DNA of 64,000 nucleotides from assembly GCF_001544495.1 (NCBI RefSeq), contig NZ_FCNZ02000018.1, positions 1-64,000 on the forward strand. Reading direction: 5' to 3'. Made by a program: the position numbers and the translations under genes. Under the pieces are notes generated by a model. It had not been told where the DNA came from and ran no database searches. It was given only the letters and a program-made list of their open reading frames with translations. Shown here piece by piece: positions 26,099 through 34,946 of this stretch (within the stretch, counting starts at the first letter, position 1; the number at the start of each line of letters is the position of its first letter). The stretch is from Caballeronia telluris. GTDB lineage: Bacteria > Pseudomonadota > Gammaproteobacteria > Burkholderiales > Burkholderiaceae.

Positions 26099-28153
26099 TC
26101 ACACGCCGGCGAGCGCGGCCTTGGCCGTCTCCACGACATGCTCGACGGTAAAGCCGAAATGCTTGAAGAGGACGCCGGCCGGCGCGGATTCGCCGAACGA
26201 ATCGATGCCGACCACGCCGCCTTCGAGACCCACATACTTGCGCCAGAAATCCGTCACGCCCGCTTCGATCGCCACGCGCACGACGCCCTTCGGCAACACG
26301 CGCTCGCGATACTCGGCGTCCTGGCGGTCGAACACATTGGCCGACGGCATCGACACCACGCGCGCGCCGATGCCTTCCTGCGCGAGCTTGTCGACGGCTT
26401 CCATCGCCAGTTGCACTTCGGAGCCCGTCGCGATGAGGATGATCTTGCGCGCGGGGATGTCGTCGTTCCAGTCGCGCAGCACGTAGCCGCCCTTCGCGAT
26501 GTTCGCAATCTGGACGTCGTTGCGCGGCGAGAACTGCAGGTTCTGGCGGCTGAAGATCAGCGCCGACGGACCTTGATGCCCGATGGCCTGCGTCCACGCC
26601 ACGGCGGTTTCGACCGTATCGGCCGGGCGCCAGGTGGTGAGTTGCGGGATCAGGCGCAGGCTCGACACATGTTCGATCGACTGGTGCGTCGGGCCGTCTT
26701 CGCCGAGACCGATCGAATCGTGCGTGAACACGAAGATCGAACGCGACTTCATCAGCGCGGCGACGCGCAGCGCATTGCGGCTGTAGTCCGAGAACGTCAG
26801 GAACGTACCGCCGAACGGGCGATAACCGCCATGCAGCGCGATGCCGTTGATCGCGGCGCTCATGCCGAATTCACGCACGCCGTAGTTGATGTGGTTGCCC
26901 CACTGGATGCCCTTGCCTTCCGGGTTGGCGTTATCCGCGTCGCCGGCGGCGCGGACCGGCTTCGACGCCTTCCAGTTCGTGAGGTTCGAGCCGGTCAGGT
27001 CGGCCGAACCGCCGAGCAGTTCCGGCAGCGCGGCGGCGAGCCCTTCGATGGCCTGTTGCGACGCCTTGCGCGTCGCGACCGTTTCGGCGCGCTGATTCGC
27101 CCCTTCGACGATATTCTTCGCCTGCTCGGCCCAGTTGGCCGGCAGTTCGCCGTTCATGCGGCGCACGAACTCGGCGGCTTGCTGCGGATTTTTTGCGCGA
27201 TAGGCGTCGAACGCCTTGTTCCACTCGGCTTCGGCGCGCGCGCCTTCTTCCTTCGCGTCCCACGCCGCATAGACCTCCTGCGGAATCACGAACGGCTCCC
27301 ACGACCAGCCGAGCGCCGCACGCGTGTCGGCGATTTCCTTCGGCCCGAGCGGCGCGCCGTGCGCGTCGTGGCCGCCCCCCTTCGTCGGCGCGCCCTTGCC
27401 GATCACCGTGCGGCAGCAGATCAGCGTCGGCTTGTCGGATTGCTTCGCCTGCGCGATGGCGGCATCGACCGCATCGACGTTATGGCCGTCCACCGCGCGG
27501 ATCACGTTCCAGCCATAGGCTTCGAAACGCTTCGGGGTGTCGTCGTGGAACCAGTGCTCGACGTCGCCGTCGATGGAGATGCCGTTGTCGTCGTAGAGCG
27601 CGATCAGCTTGTTCAGCTTGAGCGTGCCGGCGAACGAGCAGGCTTCGTGCGAGATGCCTTCCATCAGGCAGCCGTCGCCGAGGAACACGTACGTGTGGTG
27701 ATCGACGATCGACGCGCCGTCCTGGTTGAACTCGGCGGCGAGCAGCGCCTCGGCGAGCGCCATGCCGACCGCGTTCGCGAGACCCTGGCCGAGCGGGCCG
27801 GTGGTCGTCTCGACGCCCGCCGTCATGCCGACTTCCGGATGGCCCGGCGTCTTCGAATGCAACTGGCGGAAATTCTTCAGTTCCGAGATCGGCAGGTCGT
27901 AACCCGTCAGATGCAGGAGCGAATACAGCAGCATCGAGCCGTGTCCGTTCGACAGCACGAAGCGGTCGCGGTCGGCCCAGTGCGGGTTCGTCGGATTGTG
28001 CTTCAGGTGGCGCGACCACAGCGCGACGCCGATTTCCGCCATGCCCATCGGCATGCCCGGATGGCCGGAATTGGCCTGTTGAACGGCGTCCATCGACAGC
28101 GCGCGAATCGCGTTGGCCATCAGGGCGGTTTGGCTGGAGGTCGGGGTCGTCAT
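26099..28153 (-). CDS. tktA: transketolase
   Basis: It transfers two-carbon units in the pentose phosphate pathway using thiamine diphosphate. It has 684 residues: an N-terminal TPP domain (GHGSMLLYSLLHLTG, the GDGCLMEGISHEA metal/TPP motif, DDNGISIDG), a pyrimidine-binding domain (GGSADLTGSN, FGVREF-like VREFGMSAA) and a C-terminal domain. A second step in the same run, gapA, follows. Confidence 0.97.
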   Translation of the reverse strand: MTTPTSSQTALMANAIRALSMDAVQQANSGHPGMPMGMAEIGVALWSRHLKHNPTNPHWADRDRFVLSNGHGSMLLYSLLHLTGYDLPISELKNFRQLHSKTPGHPEVGMTAGVETTTGPLGQGLANAVGMALAEALLAAEFNQDGASIVDHHTYVFLGDGCLMEGISHEACSFAGTLKLNKLIALYDDNGISIDGDVEHWFHDDTPKRFEAYGWNVIRAVDGHNVDAVDAAIAQAKQSDKPTLICCRTVIGKGAPTKGGGHDAHGAPLGPKEIADTRAALGWSWEPFVIPQEVYAAWDAKEEGARAEAEWNKAFDAYRAKNPQQAAEFVRRMNGELPANWAEQAKNIVEGANQRAETVATRKASQQAIEGLAAALPELLGGSADLTGSNLTNWKASKPVRAAGDADNANPEGKGIQWGNHINYGVREFGMSAAINGIALHGGYRPFGGTFLTFSDYSRNALRVAALMKSRSIFVFTHDSIGLGEDGPTHQSIEHVSSLRLIPQLTTWRPADTVETAVAWTQAIGHQGPSALIFSRQNLQFSPRNDVQIANIAKGGYVLRDWNDDIPARKIILIATGSEVQLAMEAVDKLAQEGIGARVVSMPSANVFDRQDAEYRERVLPKGVVRVAIEAGVTDFWRKYVGLEGGVVGIDSFGESAPAGVLFKHFGFTVEHVVETAKAALAGV

Positions 28154-28551
28154 GTCGGAGAGTCGGGGGTAAGTCCTGAAAGAATCCTGGGTGTTTCCGG
28201 ATGACGCGCCGGGCGGCTGCGAACGACACTTTCAGGCCCCGGAACGACGAGAAACGAGGAGGATCGGAGAGCGTGATTCTAACAGACAGGTCCGATCGAC
28301 ATTGCGCGACAGGCCGCGCTCGGCGGCGCGGGCGCGTGCCTCGACGGCCGGGCACGCGCCTTTGCATCGGACGCGCGGGAACGTCCGGCGAAAGCGCGTA
28401 TCGAAGGAGGCGAAGTGCCGCCGCGCGCTGTTTTCTGCGGGCCGTGCGCCCGTCCGACTGTCGAATGCCACGCGCCGCGGGCCTGCGAGCCAGGCTCCGC
28501 AAGCCTTCGTGGCACAATGCGCCTCACGGCCAAGCTGCAAGGAGCTTTTCG
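28154..28551. other. 398-base divergent gap between tktA and the VOC gene
   Basis: No gene is supported. On the minus strand an extended -10, TGTTAGAAT (28276-28284), lies about 120 bases before tktA and is a plausible tktA promoter, with no good -35. Open frames crossing this region have no coding character. AAGGAGC directly precedes the VOC start at 28552. Confidence 0.45.
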
Positions 28552-28965
28552 ATGACCGATCCCCGCCCAGCCGATGTGCCCTGGCTGACGCCCTATCTCA
28601 CCGTGCGCGACGCGCACGTCGCCACCGGCTTCTACGAGCAGGCGCTAAGTTTCGCGGTGCGCGACAGCGTCAACGACGACGGCGCGATCATCCACGTCGA
28701 GATGACGTATCGCGGGCAGTTGATCCTGATGTTCGCGCCCGAGGGCGCCTACGGCTCGCAGGCGCGCACGCCGAAGAGCGCCGGGCTGATGGCGCCGCAG
28801 TCGTTCTATCTGTATGTCGACGACGTCGATGCGACTTATGCGCGCGCGCTCGCGGTCGGCGCGAAGGGGCTGATCGAACCGCAGGACCAGTTCTGGGGCG
28901 ACCGTTTCGCGCAGTTCGAAGACCCGGACGGCTATCGCTGGGCGATCGCGCGGCATATCGGCTGA
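28552..28965 (+). CDS. VOC-superfamily protein (glyoxalase/bleomycin-resistance fold)
   Basis: It is 137 residues long, a single pair of beta-alpha-beta-beta-beta modules. Visible family segments are TPYLTVRDAHVATGFYEQAL, YRGQLILMFAP and the C-terminal DRFAQFEDPDGYRWAIA, in which the Glu/Asp-rich strand is typical. It resembles PhnB/YdfR-type members, where the reaction is unknown. The ATG at 28552 has AAGGAGC at good spacing, so the longer open frame from 28201 is not used. It is followed by rsmE after about 100 bases. I cannot assign a substrate. Confidence 0.8.
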   Translation: MTDPRPADVPWLTPYLTVRDAHVATGFYEQALSFAVRDSVNDDGAIIHVEMTYRGQLILMFAPEGAYGSQARTPKSAGLMAPQSFYLYVDDVDATYARALAVGAKGLIEPQDQFWGDRFAQFEDPDGYRWAIARHIG

Positions 28966-29062
28966 CCGGCCAGTTCGTCCGCGCGTTTCGAGGCGCATTG
29001 TTCACGACGGGCTCAACTTATCCGCCGGCGCCGCCTTCGGGCGCGCGCCGGCGATCAACGAC

Positions 29063-29800
29063 ATGCCACGCTTTTTCGTAGACCGCCCGCTCGCTGCGGG
29101 CACCACCCTTCCGCTGCCTGACGACGTCGTGCGCCACGTTCACGTGCTGCGCCTGCAAAGCGGCGACTCCGTCACGCTGTTCGATGGCGCGGGCGGCGAG
29201 TACGCCGCCGAACTCGTCGAGATCGGCAAGCGCGCCGCCGTCGCACGCATCGACCGGCACAACGATCGCGAAGCGGAGCCGCCGTATCGCGTGACGCTCG
29301 CGCAGGGCGTCGCGGGCGGCGACAAGATGGACTGGCTGATCGAGAAAGCGGTCGAACTCGGCGTCGCGGGCGTCGTGCCGCTGACGGCGGAGCGCGGCGT
29401 CGTGCGTCTCGCGGGCGACCGCGCGTTGCGGCGTCAGGCGCACTGGCAGGCGCTTGTGCGCGCGGCGTGCGAGCAATGCGGACGCAACCGGATTCCGGAG
29501 GTCGCCCCGCCGCGCGATCTCGACGCATGGCTCGGCCAGCTCGCGCCCGCAGTCGACGGCGAGTTGCGGCTTCTGCTCTCGCCGCGCGCCGAGGTGAGCT
29601 TCGCGTCGTTGCCGCAGACGCCGCCCGCCGCGCCGATCACCTTGCTGATCGGGCCGGAAGCGGGTTTTTCGCCTGGCGAGGAGAAATCTATCGTAAATAC
29701 GGGATTTTCGACGCTCACGCTCGGCCCACGCGTGTTGCGCACGGAGACTGCGGGAATCGCCGTGCTGGCGGCGCTGGCCGCACGCTGGGGCGGCTGGTAA
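29063..29800 (+). CDS. rsmE: 16S rRNA m3U1498 methyltransferase
   Basis: It methylates N3 of U1498 in 16S rRNA. It has 245 residues, with a small N-terminal PUA-like domain (MPRFFVDRPL, VRHVHVLRLQSGD) and a C-terminal SPOUT knot. The SAM-binding knot segments LLIGPEAGFSPGEE and TLGPRVLRTETA are intact. It ends just before a terminator shared with the convergent barstar gene. Confidence 0.95.
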   Translation: MPRFFVDRPLAAGTTLPLPDDVVRHVHVLRLQSGDSVTLFDGAGGEYAAELVEIGKRAAVARIDRHNDREAEPPYRVTLAQGVAGGDKMDWLIEKAVELGVAGVVPLTAERGVVRLAGDRALRRQAHWQALVRAACEQCGRNRIPEVAPPRDLDAWLGQLAPAVDGELRLLLSPRAEVSFASLPQTPPAAPITLLIGPEAGFSPGEEKSIVNTGFSTLTLGPRVLRTETAGIAVLAALAARWGGW

Positions 29801-29804
29801 ATAA

Positions 29805-29830
29805 AAAGCCGGTCATTCGACCGGCCCTTT
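29805..29830. terminator. bidirectional terminator between rsmE and barstar
   Basis: Stem GCCGGTC / GACCGGC (29808-29814 and 29819-29825) with loop ATTC is flanked by AAAAA on the left and TTTT on the right. It serves both convergent transcripts. Confidence 0.8.
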
Positions 29831-29857
29831 TCAACCAAGCGCGCGAAAAAGCAAAAA

Positions 29858-30430
29858 TCAGGCGAACGAGTAGAACACCCGGAACGCCACGCGCCGCTCG
29901 GCCCAGAACTCGGACGCTTCGCGGAACACATCGAGCAGCGTTTCACGGCCTTCCTTGTCGAATTTCTGCGCGATCGGCAGCGCTTCGAGCACGATCACGA
30001 AACCGGGCTGCGATCCCGCCTTGTGGACGAGATCAGTCAGGCAGTCGTAAAGCGCGTCGTAGTTCTTGCCGAAGTGCTTGGGAAACAGGAACGACGTGGC
30101 GATCGTCTCAAGCACTTCCTGCTTGCTCTGGGCCGCGCCGCAATATGCAAACAGAAAATGCTGACCGAGCCGGGTCGCTTCGTCGGCGAGTTCCTGCACG
30201 CGAAACGCGCGAATCGACTGCACGATGTTCGGCCGCACCGTCCTGAAAAGACTCATGGACCCCTCGTCCGTTGATGACAGCGTCGGGCTCGGTTCGTCGT
30301 CGGGTCGGTTGTCGTGTTCAGTCGTGCGCAGCCGCAGTACTCGCTGGAACAGGTTGCCATCGCCGGTGGCGAAAAGATCACCCGCCGCACCGTTGCCGTG
30401 CGCGTAGATGTTGTCGCTCATGCCGTTCAT
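29858..30430 (-). CDS. barstar-family ribonuclease inhibitor
   Basis: It is a cytoplasmic immunity protein expected to bind and block the barnase-like RNase encoded immediately upstream. The barstar domain spans about residues 100-190 of the 190-residue product. It has the FLFPKHFGKNYDALYDCLTDL helix-loop, in which the acidic residues in family members plug the RNase active site, and a FVIVLEAL strand. The first 95 residues are an extension rich in polar residues. The start at 30430 is 7 bases after the RNase stop; ATG 30421 is an equally good alternative. The open frame further upstream lies inside the RNase gene. Confidence 0.85.
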   Translation of the reverse strand: MNGMSDNIYAHGNGAAGDLFATGDGNLFQRVLRLRTTEHDNRPDDEPSPTLSSTDEGSMSLFRTVRPNIVQSIRAFRVQELADEATRLGQHFLFAYCGAAQSKQEVLETIATSFLFPKHFGKNYDALYDCLTDLVHKAGSQPGFVIVLEALPIAQKFDKEGRETLLDVFREASEFWAERRVAFRVFYSFA

Positions 30431-30437
30431 CCCGAAG

Positions 30438-30932
30438 TTATCCCGCAATGCGTTGAAAACTGGCGTAGTGGTCGTCGGAGTAGTAACAGTCGCCGATCTG
30501 CCGGCGCGGCCCACCGCACACGATCCGGCGCGCACCGCGATCGCGGGCCCGCGGCGTGGGGACGGTGTATTCGTGGTAATAGCCGCGCCGATGCGGCGGA
30601 AGCAAACGCTCGCGATTGCCGAACACGACGCCGTCCTTCTCGAACGGAAACGGCCCGCCTGACTCGATCAGCCGCAATGTGGCGACGGCCTGCTTCGGCA
30701 ATTGCGCGATGTCGACGGTGCCCAGTCCGTCCGCTGCTTCGTGCCTGACCTCCTGCCCGTTCGCTTTTCCGGACGACCCGCCCGAGGCGGCCGATTCCGG
30801 CGACTTCGGCACGGCCACGGCGCTCGCGCCGGCCGCGTCCTCACGCGTGTGATCTGCGTGATCGCCTTTGCCACAGCCGCTCAGGGCCACTAAAAGCGCG
30901 ACGATGCAGTGATGAAACCACGTCCGCTTCAC
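30438..30932 (-). CDS. barnase-type guanyl-specific ribonuclease, predicted lipoprotein
   Basis: It is 164 residues long. A hydrophobic N-terminus ends in lipobox LSGC (Cys20), so the mature enzyme should be anchored to a membrane outside the cytoplasm. A Gly/Ser/Ala-rich linker runs to about residue 75, and a microbial RNase (N1/T1/barnase) domain follows. The likely catalytic set is Glu121 (YYHEYTV), Arg136 (ARRIVCGG) and His155 (SDDHYASF), matching barnase Glu73, Arg87 and His102. The domain also has a substrate-loop IESGGPFPFEKDG. It is followed by its barstar. Whether it is a nutrient-scavenging RNase or a competition toxin cannot be told from sequence. Confidence 0.85.
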   Translation of the reverse strand: MKRTWFHHCIVALLVALSGCGKGDHADHTREDAAGASAVAVPKSPESAASGGSSGKANGQEVRHEAADGLGTVDIAQLPKQAVATLRLIESGGPFPFEKDGVVFGNRERLLPPHRRGYYHEYTVPTPRARDRGARRIVCGGPRRQIGDCYYSDDHYASFQRIAG

Positions 30933-31111
30933 GTAGCGATGTCCCCGCGATGAACCCTGAAATCGACGACCATTAAAGACGTAAGGGTATCGCTAATGAC
31001 ACCCGGAATCAACGTTCGGTCGGGAATCGGCGTTTTCCGAATGACTGGCGCGACGATCCGGCGACGCACGATTTCCGTCGTCCGAGCGCACATTTCGTCC
31101 AAATCTGAGAG

Positions 31112-31137
31112 ATTTTTATCTCTAACAGGATAAAAAT
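31112..31137. promoter_or_regulatory. AT-rich inverted repeat, probable regulator site
   Basis: Nine-base perfect arms ATTTTTATC and GATAAAAAT are separated by eight bases, inside DNA that is otherwise GC-rich. The right arm overlaps a possible -10 (GATAAA, 31129-31134) whose -35 would be CTGAGA at 31105-31110 with an 18-base spacer. Confidence 0.6.
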
Positions 31138-31140
31138 TCA

Positions 31141-31286
31141 ACCCTGGAATGGCTAAGAAACGGTGCGGCACGTTCGCCTCGCTTGCCGCACGTTTCACGG
31201 TTTGCACCGTCGCCATCGCCTATTCGAGAAGACGCAAATCCCCTTGCATGCCTCGGGCGTGCCGGTCATCCGGCACGCTTTTTTTT
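31141..31286 (+). ncRNA. candidate small RNA gene
   Basis: A plus-strand terminator at 31257-31286 has no upstream protein gene on that strand: maeB is convergent and the RNase gene points away. The 100 bases before it can fold strongly: GTGCGGCA (31163-31170) with TGCCGCAC (31184-31191), extended by ACGGTG with CACCGT at 31160-31165 and 31205-31210. A modest promoter (CTGAGA, 18 bases, GATAAA) would start a transcript near 31141, giving about 145 nt. The family is not recognised; it does not show the 6S RNA consensus. Start and existence are inferred. Confidence 0.5.
31257..31286 (+). terminator. strong intrinsic terminator on the plus strand
   Basis: Nine-base perfect stem GCGTGCCGG / CCGGCACGC with a TCAT loop and eight T immediately after. 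On the minus strand no T run follows, so it is not the maeB terminator. Confidence 0.88.
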
Positions 31287-31360
31287 GTTCTCGATGCAAG
31301 GCGATGTCAGGTGATGCAAGCGACGCGGCGCTCGTTGCGAGCCCCGCGCCTTCCGCCCGT

Positions 31361-33667
31361 TCAGCCCGCGCTTTTCAGCGACGCCGAGGCGTCCGCCACC
31401 AGCAACGCCGTCATGTTGACGATGCGCCGAACCGTCGCCGATGCCGTCAACACGTGAACCGGCTTCGCCGCGCCGAGCAGCATCGGCCCGATCGCGATGT
31501 TGTTGCCGGCCGCCACTTTCAGCAGGTTGTACGAGATGTTCGCCGAATCGATGTTCGGCAGGATCAGCAGGTTCGCGTCGCCTTCGAGCGTCGATTCCGG
31601 CAGCACTTCCTTACGCAGACGCGAGTCCAGCGCCACATCGCCGTGCATTTCGCCGTCCACGTCCAGATCTGGCGCGCGTTCCTTCAGGAGCGCCAGCACG
31701 TCGCGCATCTTCTGCGCGGTCGGCGCGTTGCTCGTGCCGAAATTCGAATGCGACAGGAGCGCGATCTTCGGCTCGATGCCGAAGCGGCGCACTTCCTCGG
31801 CGGCCATGATCGTGATCTCGCACAGTTCTTCCGGCGTCGGATCGACGTTCACGTGCGTATCGACGATAAAAATCTGGCGCCCCGGCAGCACCAGCGCGTT
31901 CATCGCGGCGTAGACGCTGCAGCCCGCCTTCTTGCCGATCACCTGATCGATGAAGTGCAGATGGCGATGCGTCGTGCTGACCATGCCGCAAATCATGCCG
32001 TCCGCCTCGCCGCGTTCAACCAGCATCGAGCCGATCAACGTCGTGCGGCGGCGCATTTCGAGCTTCGCCATCTGCTGGCTGATGCCCTTCCTCGCCATCA
32101 TCGAGTAATAGGTCTGCCAGAAATCGCGATAACGCTCGTCGTGATCGGTGTCGACGACGGTGAAATCGACGCCCGGCGTGAGCCGCAGGCCGAACTTCGC
32201 CATGCGCTGCTGAATGACCGCCGGACGGCCGATCAAAATCGGCTTGGCGATTTTCTCGTCGACCGCGATCTGCACCGCGCGCAGCACGCGCTCTTCTTCG
32301 CCTTCCGCGAACACGATGCGCTTCTTCTCCGGCTCGACGCTGCGCGCGAGCTGGAACACCGGCTTCATCGTGGTGCCGCTGTGGTAGACGAACTGCTGCA
32401 GATGCTGCTCGTACGCTTCCATGTCCTCGATCGGACGCGTCGCGACGCCGGAATCCATCGCGGCCTTGGCAACCGCCGGCGCGATCTTCACGATCAGACG
32501 CGGATCGAAGGGCTTCGGAATCAGATATTCCGGACCGAACGACAGGTCCTGAATGCCATACGCCGTCGCGACGATGTCGCTTTGTTCCTGGCGCGCGAGT
32601 TCGGCAATCGCGTTCACGGCGGCGATTTCCATCTCGCGCGTGACGGTGGTCGCGCCCGCATCGAGCGCCCCGCGGAAGATGAACGGGAAGCACAGGACGT
32701 TGTTGACCTGGTTCGGATAGTCGGTGCGGCCGGTGGCGAGCACCGCGTCCGGACGCACTTCGAGCGCGACTTCCGGCAGGATTTCGGGCGTCGGATTGGC
32801 GAGCGCCAGAATCAGCGGCTTCGCGGCCATGCCTTTCACCATGTCCGCCTTCAGCACGCCGCCCGCCGACAGACCGAGGAACACATCCGCGCCTTCGATC
32901 ACGTCCGCGAGCGTGCGGGCGTCGGTCTGACGGGCGAAGCGTTCCTTGTCCGGGTCCATCAGTTCCACGCGGCCCTGATAAACGACGCCGGCCAGATCCG
33001 TCACATAGATGTTCTCGAGCTTCATGCCGAGATCGACGAGCAGGTCCAGGCACGCGAGCGCCGCCGCGCCCGCGCCGGAAGCGACCAGCTTCACCTCGCC
33101 GATCTCCTTGCCGACCACCTTCAGACCATTGGTGAGCGCCGCCGCGACGACGATCGCCGTGCCGTGCTGGTCGTCGTGGAAGACGGGAATCTTCATGCGC
33201 TTCTTGCACTCGCGCTCGACGATGAAGCAGTCCGGCGCCTTGATGTCTTCCAGATTGATGCCGCCGAACGTGGGTTCGAGCGCGGCGATCACATCCACGA
33301 GCTTGTGCGGGTCCGACTCGTTCAGCTCGATGTCGAATACGTCGATGCCGGCGAACTTCTTGAACAGCACCGCCTTGCCTTCCATCACCGGCTTCGACGC
33401 GAGCGGCCCGATGTTGCCGAGCCCGAGCACCGCCGTGCCGTTCGTCACGACGCCGACCAGGTTGCTGCGCGCGGTGAAGCGCGCGGCGTTTAGCGGGTCC
33501 TCGACGATGGCCTCGCACGCAAACGCGACGCCCGGCGAATACGCCAGCGCGAGATCGCGCTGGTTGATCATCTGCTTGGTCGGCGCGATCGCGATTTTGC
33601 CGGGGGTCGGGAATTCGTGGTAATCGAGCGCAGCTTCGCGCAATTTCGTATTGGCGGTCGTGGTCAT
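31361..33667 (-). CDS. maeB: NADP-dependent malic enzyme with phosphotransacetylase-like domain
   Basis: It decarboxylates malate to pyruvate, producing NADPH. It has 768 residues. The N-terminal malic enzyme part (about 1-425) has ALAYSPGVAFACEAI, the FHDDQHGTA motif and the GAGAAALAC nucleotide-binding loop. The C-terminal part (about 435-760) is homologous to phosphotransacetylase and in related MaeB proteins serves allosteric control by acetyl-CoA rather than catalysis. Length and order match MaeB. It is divergent from thiL. Confidence 0.95.
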   Translation of the reverse strand: MTTTANTKLREAALDYHEFPTPGKIAIAPTKQMINQRDLALAYSPGVAFACEAIVEDPLNAARFTARSNLVGVVTNGTAVLGLGNIGPLASKPVMEGKAVLFKKFAGIDVFDIELNESDPHKLVDVIAALEPTFGGINLEDIKAPDCFIVERECKKRMKIPVFHDDQHGTAIVVAAALTNGLKVVGKEIGEVKLVASGAGAAALACLDLLVDLGMKLENIYVTDLAGVVYQGRVELMDPDKERFARQTDARTLADVIEGADVFLGLSAGGVLKADMVKGMAAKPLILALANPTPEILPEVALEVRPDAVLATGRTDYPNQVNNVLCFPFIFRGALDAGATTVTREMEIAAVNAIAELARQEQSDIVATAYGIQDLSFGPEYLIPKPFDPRLIVKIAPAVAKAAMDSGVATRPIEDMEAYEQHLQQFVYHSGTTMKPVFQLARSVEPEKKRIVFAEGEEERVLRAVQIAVDEKIAKPILIGRPAVIQQRMAKFGLRLTPGVDFTVVDTDHDERYRDFWQTYYSMMARKGISQQMAKLEMRRRTTLIGSMLVERGEADGMICGMVSTTHRHLHFIDQVIGKKAGCSVYAAMNALVLPGRQIFIVDTHVNVDPTPEELCEITIMAAEEVRRFGIEPKIALLSHSNFGTSNAPTAQKMRDVLALLKERAPDLDVDGEMHGDVALDSRLRKEVLPESTLEGDANLLILPNIDSANISYNLLKVAAGNNIAIGPMLLGAAKPVHVLTASATVRRIVNMTALLVADASASLKSAG

Positions 33668-33926
33668 GAGGCGGGTAGCAGTGCGAGATTAGAATAGAAG
33701 TTCGAACGCATTGTAGCGCCATTCAGGCACCCAATCGGGTTGCAATCCGCGCAATTCGGGTGCAACTGCCTGAACCTGAACGGGCTGAAAACGCTTGGGG
33801 CAGAAGGCGCCGCGCGCGTTAAAGTCGCTCATGGCCGTCGAACGCGATTCAACCCGCCGGGAACTGGCTGCATTTGCGCGAGGCGCTGTCAATTCCAATA
33901 ATCCTAATTTGCCTTCCAGGTTCACC

Positions 33927-34946
33927 ATGCTTTCCGAGTTTTCCCTAATCGAGCGTTTTTTCGCCCGCCGTGCGAGAAGCGGGTCGCCGCCCGGCGAAGC
34001 GGCGAAGGTCTCGCGCGCGGCGCTCGGCATCGGCGACGATTGCGCGCTGATCGTCCCGCCGGCCGGCCAGCAGCTCGCGATCTCGACGGACATGCTGGTC
34101 GAAGGCCGTCACTTCTTCGCCGATGTCGATCCGCACGCGCTCGGCCACAAGGCGCTCGCGGTCAACCTGTCCGATCTCGCCGCGATGGGCGCCGCGCCGC
34201 ACGCGTTCACGCTCGCGCTCGCGCTGCCCGCCGCCGACGAACAATGGCTCGCCGCCTTCAGCGACGGCCTCTTCGCGCTCGCCGAACGCTTCGACTGCGA
34301 ACTGATCGGCGGCGACACGACGAGCGGTCCGCTCAACATCTGCATCACCGTATTCGGCGACGTGCCGGGGGGCGCCGCGCTGCGCCGCGACGCCGCCCGG
34401 CCCGGCGACGACATCTGGGTGTCCGGCACGCTCGGCGACGCCCGCGCGGGGCTCGGCCTCCTGCGCGGCGAATGGGACGTCGACGACGAAGCCGCCGCCG
34501 CGCAACTAAAGTGCGCGCTGGAGCGCCCCGAGCCGCGCGTCGCGCTCGGGCTCGCGTTGCGCGGCGTGGCGCGCGCGGCGCTCGACATCTCCGACGGGCT
34601 CGCCGGCGACCTCGCGCATATATTGAAGCGCTCGCACGCGCGCGCCGTCGTCGACGCCGACGCCGTGCCGGTCTCCGATGCGCTCGCGGCGCTACCCGCG
34701 CCGGTGCGGCGCACCTGCGCGCTCGCGGGCGGCGACGACTACGAACTGTGCTTCACCGCGTCCGCCGAGGCGCGCGCGACGATCGCGGCCATCGGCGAGC
34801 GCGAGCGCGTGCGTCTCACCCGCATCGGTACAATCGAGCCCATCGCCGATGCTTCCGCCCGCGCGCCGTCCATCGCCTGGCACGACCGCAGCGGCGCACC
34901 GCTTCCCCTGACGTTGCAAGGCTTCGATCATTTTCATGCAGACTGA
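33927..34946 (+). CDS. thiL: thiamine-monophosphate kinase
   Basis: It phosphorylates thiamine monophosphate to the active cofactor thiamine diphosphate. It has 339 residues. ATG 33927 gives the family start MLSEFSLIERFF; an open frame from 33795 would add 44 residues with no homology. PurM/ThiL signatures visible: GIGDDCALI, STDMLVEGRHF, LSDLAAMGA, IGGDTTSG and LDISDGLAGD. It overlaps pgpA by 11 bases. Confidence 0.95.
   Translation: MLSEFSLIERFFARRARSGSPPGEAAKVSRAALGIGDDCALIVPPAGQQLAISTDMLVEGRHFFADVDPHALGHKALAVNLSDLAAMGAAPHAFTLALALPAADEQWLAAFSDGLFALAERFDCELIGGDTTSGPLNICITVFGDVPGGAALRRDAARPGDDIWVSGTLGDARAGLGLLRGEWDVDDEAAAAQLKCALERPEPRVALGLALRGVARAALDISDGLAGDLAHILKRSHARAVVDADAVPVSDALAALPAPVRRTCALAGGDDYELCFTASAEARATIAAIGERERVRLTRIGTIEPIADASARAPSIAWHDRSGAPLPLTLQGFDHFHAD

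Larger units (their letters stand above)
30933..31360. other. 428-base non-coding region between the RNase gene and maeB
   Basis: The left part should carry the RNase promoter on the minus strand. The right part holds an AT-rich inverted repeat (31112-31137), a GC-rich folded stretch (31160-31210) and a plus-strand terminator (31257-31286). A short minus-strand frame at 30929-31216 is not supported as a gene. See the separate candidate RNA entry. Confidence 0.6.

Noticed and set aside
30929..31216. 95-residue minus-strand frame upstream of the RNase gene
   Set aside because: It has no recognised motif, lies across the AT-rich repeat and candidate RNA, and its end overlaps the RNase start. 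Too weak to call.
31141..31286. 6S RNA
   Set aside because: The region has a terminator and stems, but the conserved 6S closing stem and central bubble sequences are not visible.
31163..33493. Long plus-strand open frame opposite maeB
   Set aside because: It is Arg/His-rich with no domain and mirrors the maeB codon pattern; maeB is intact on the other strand.
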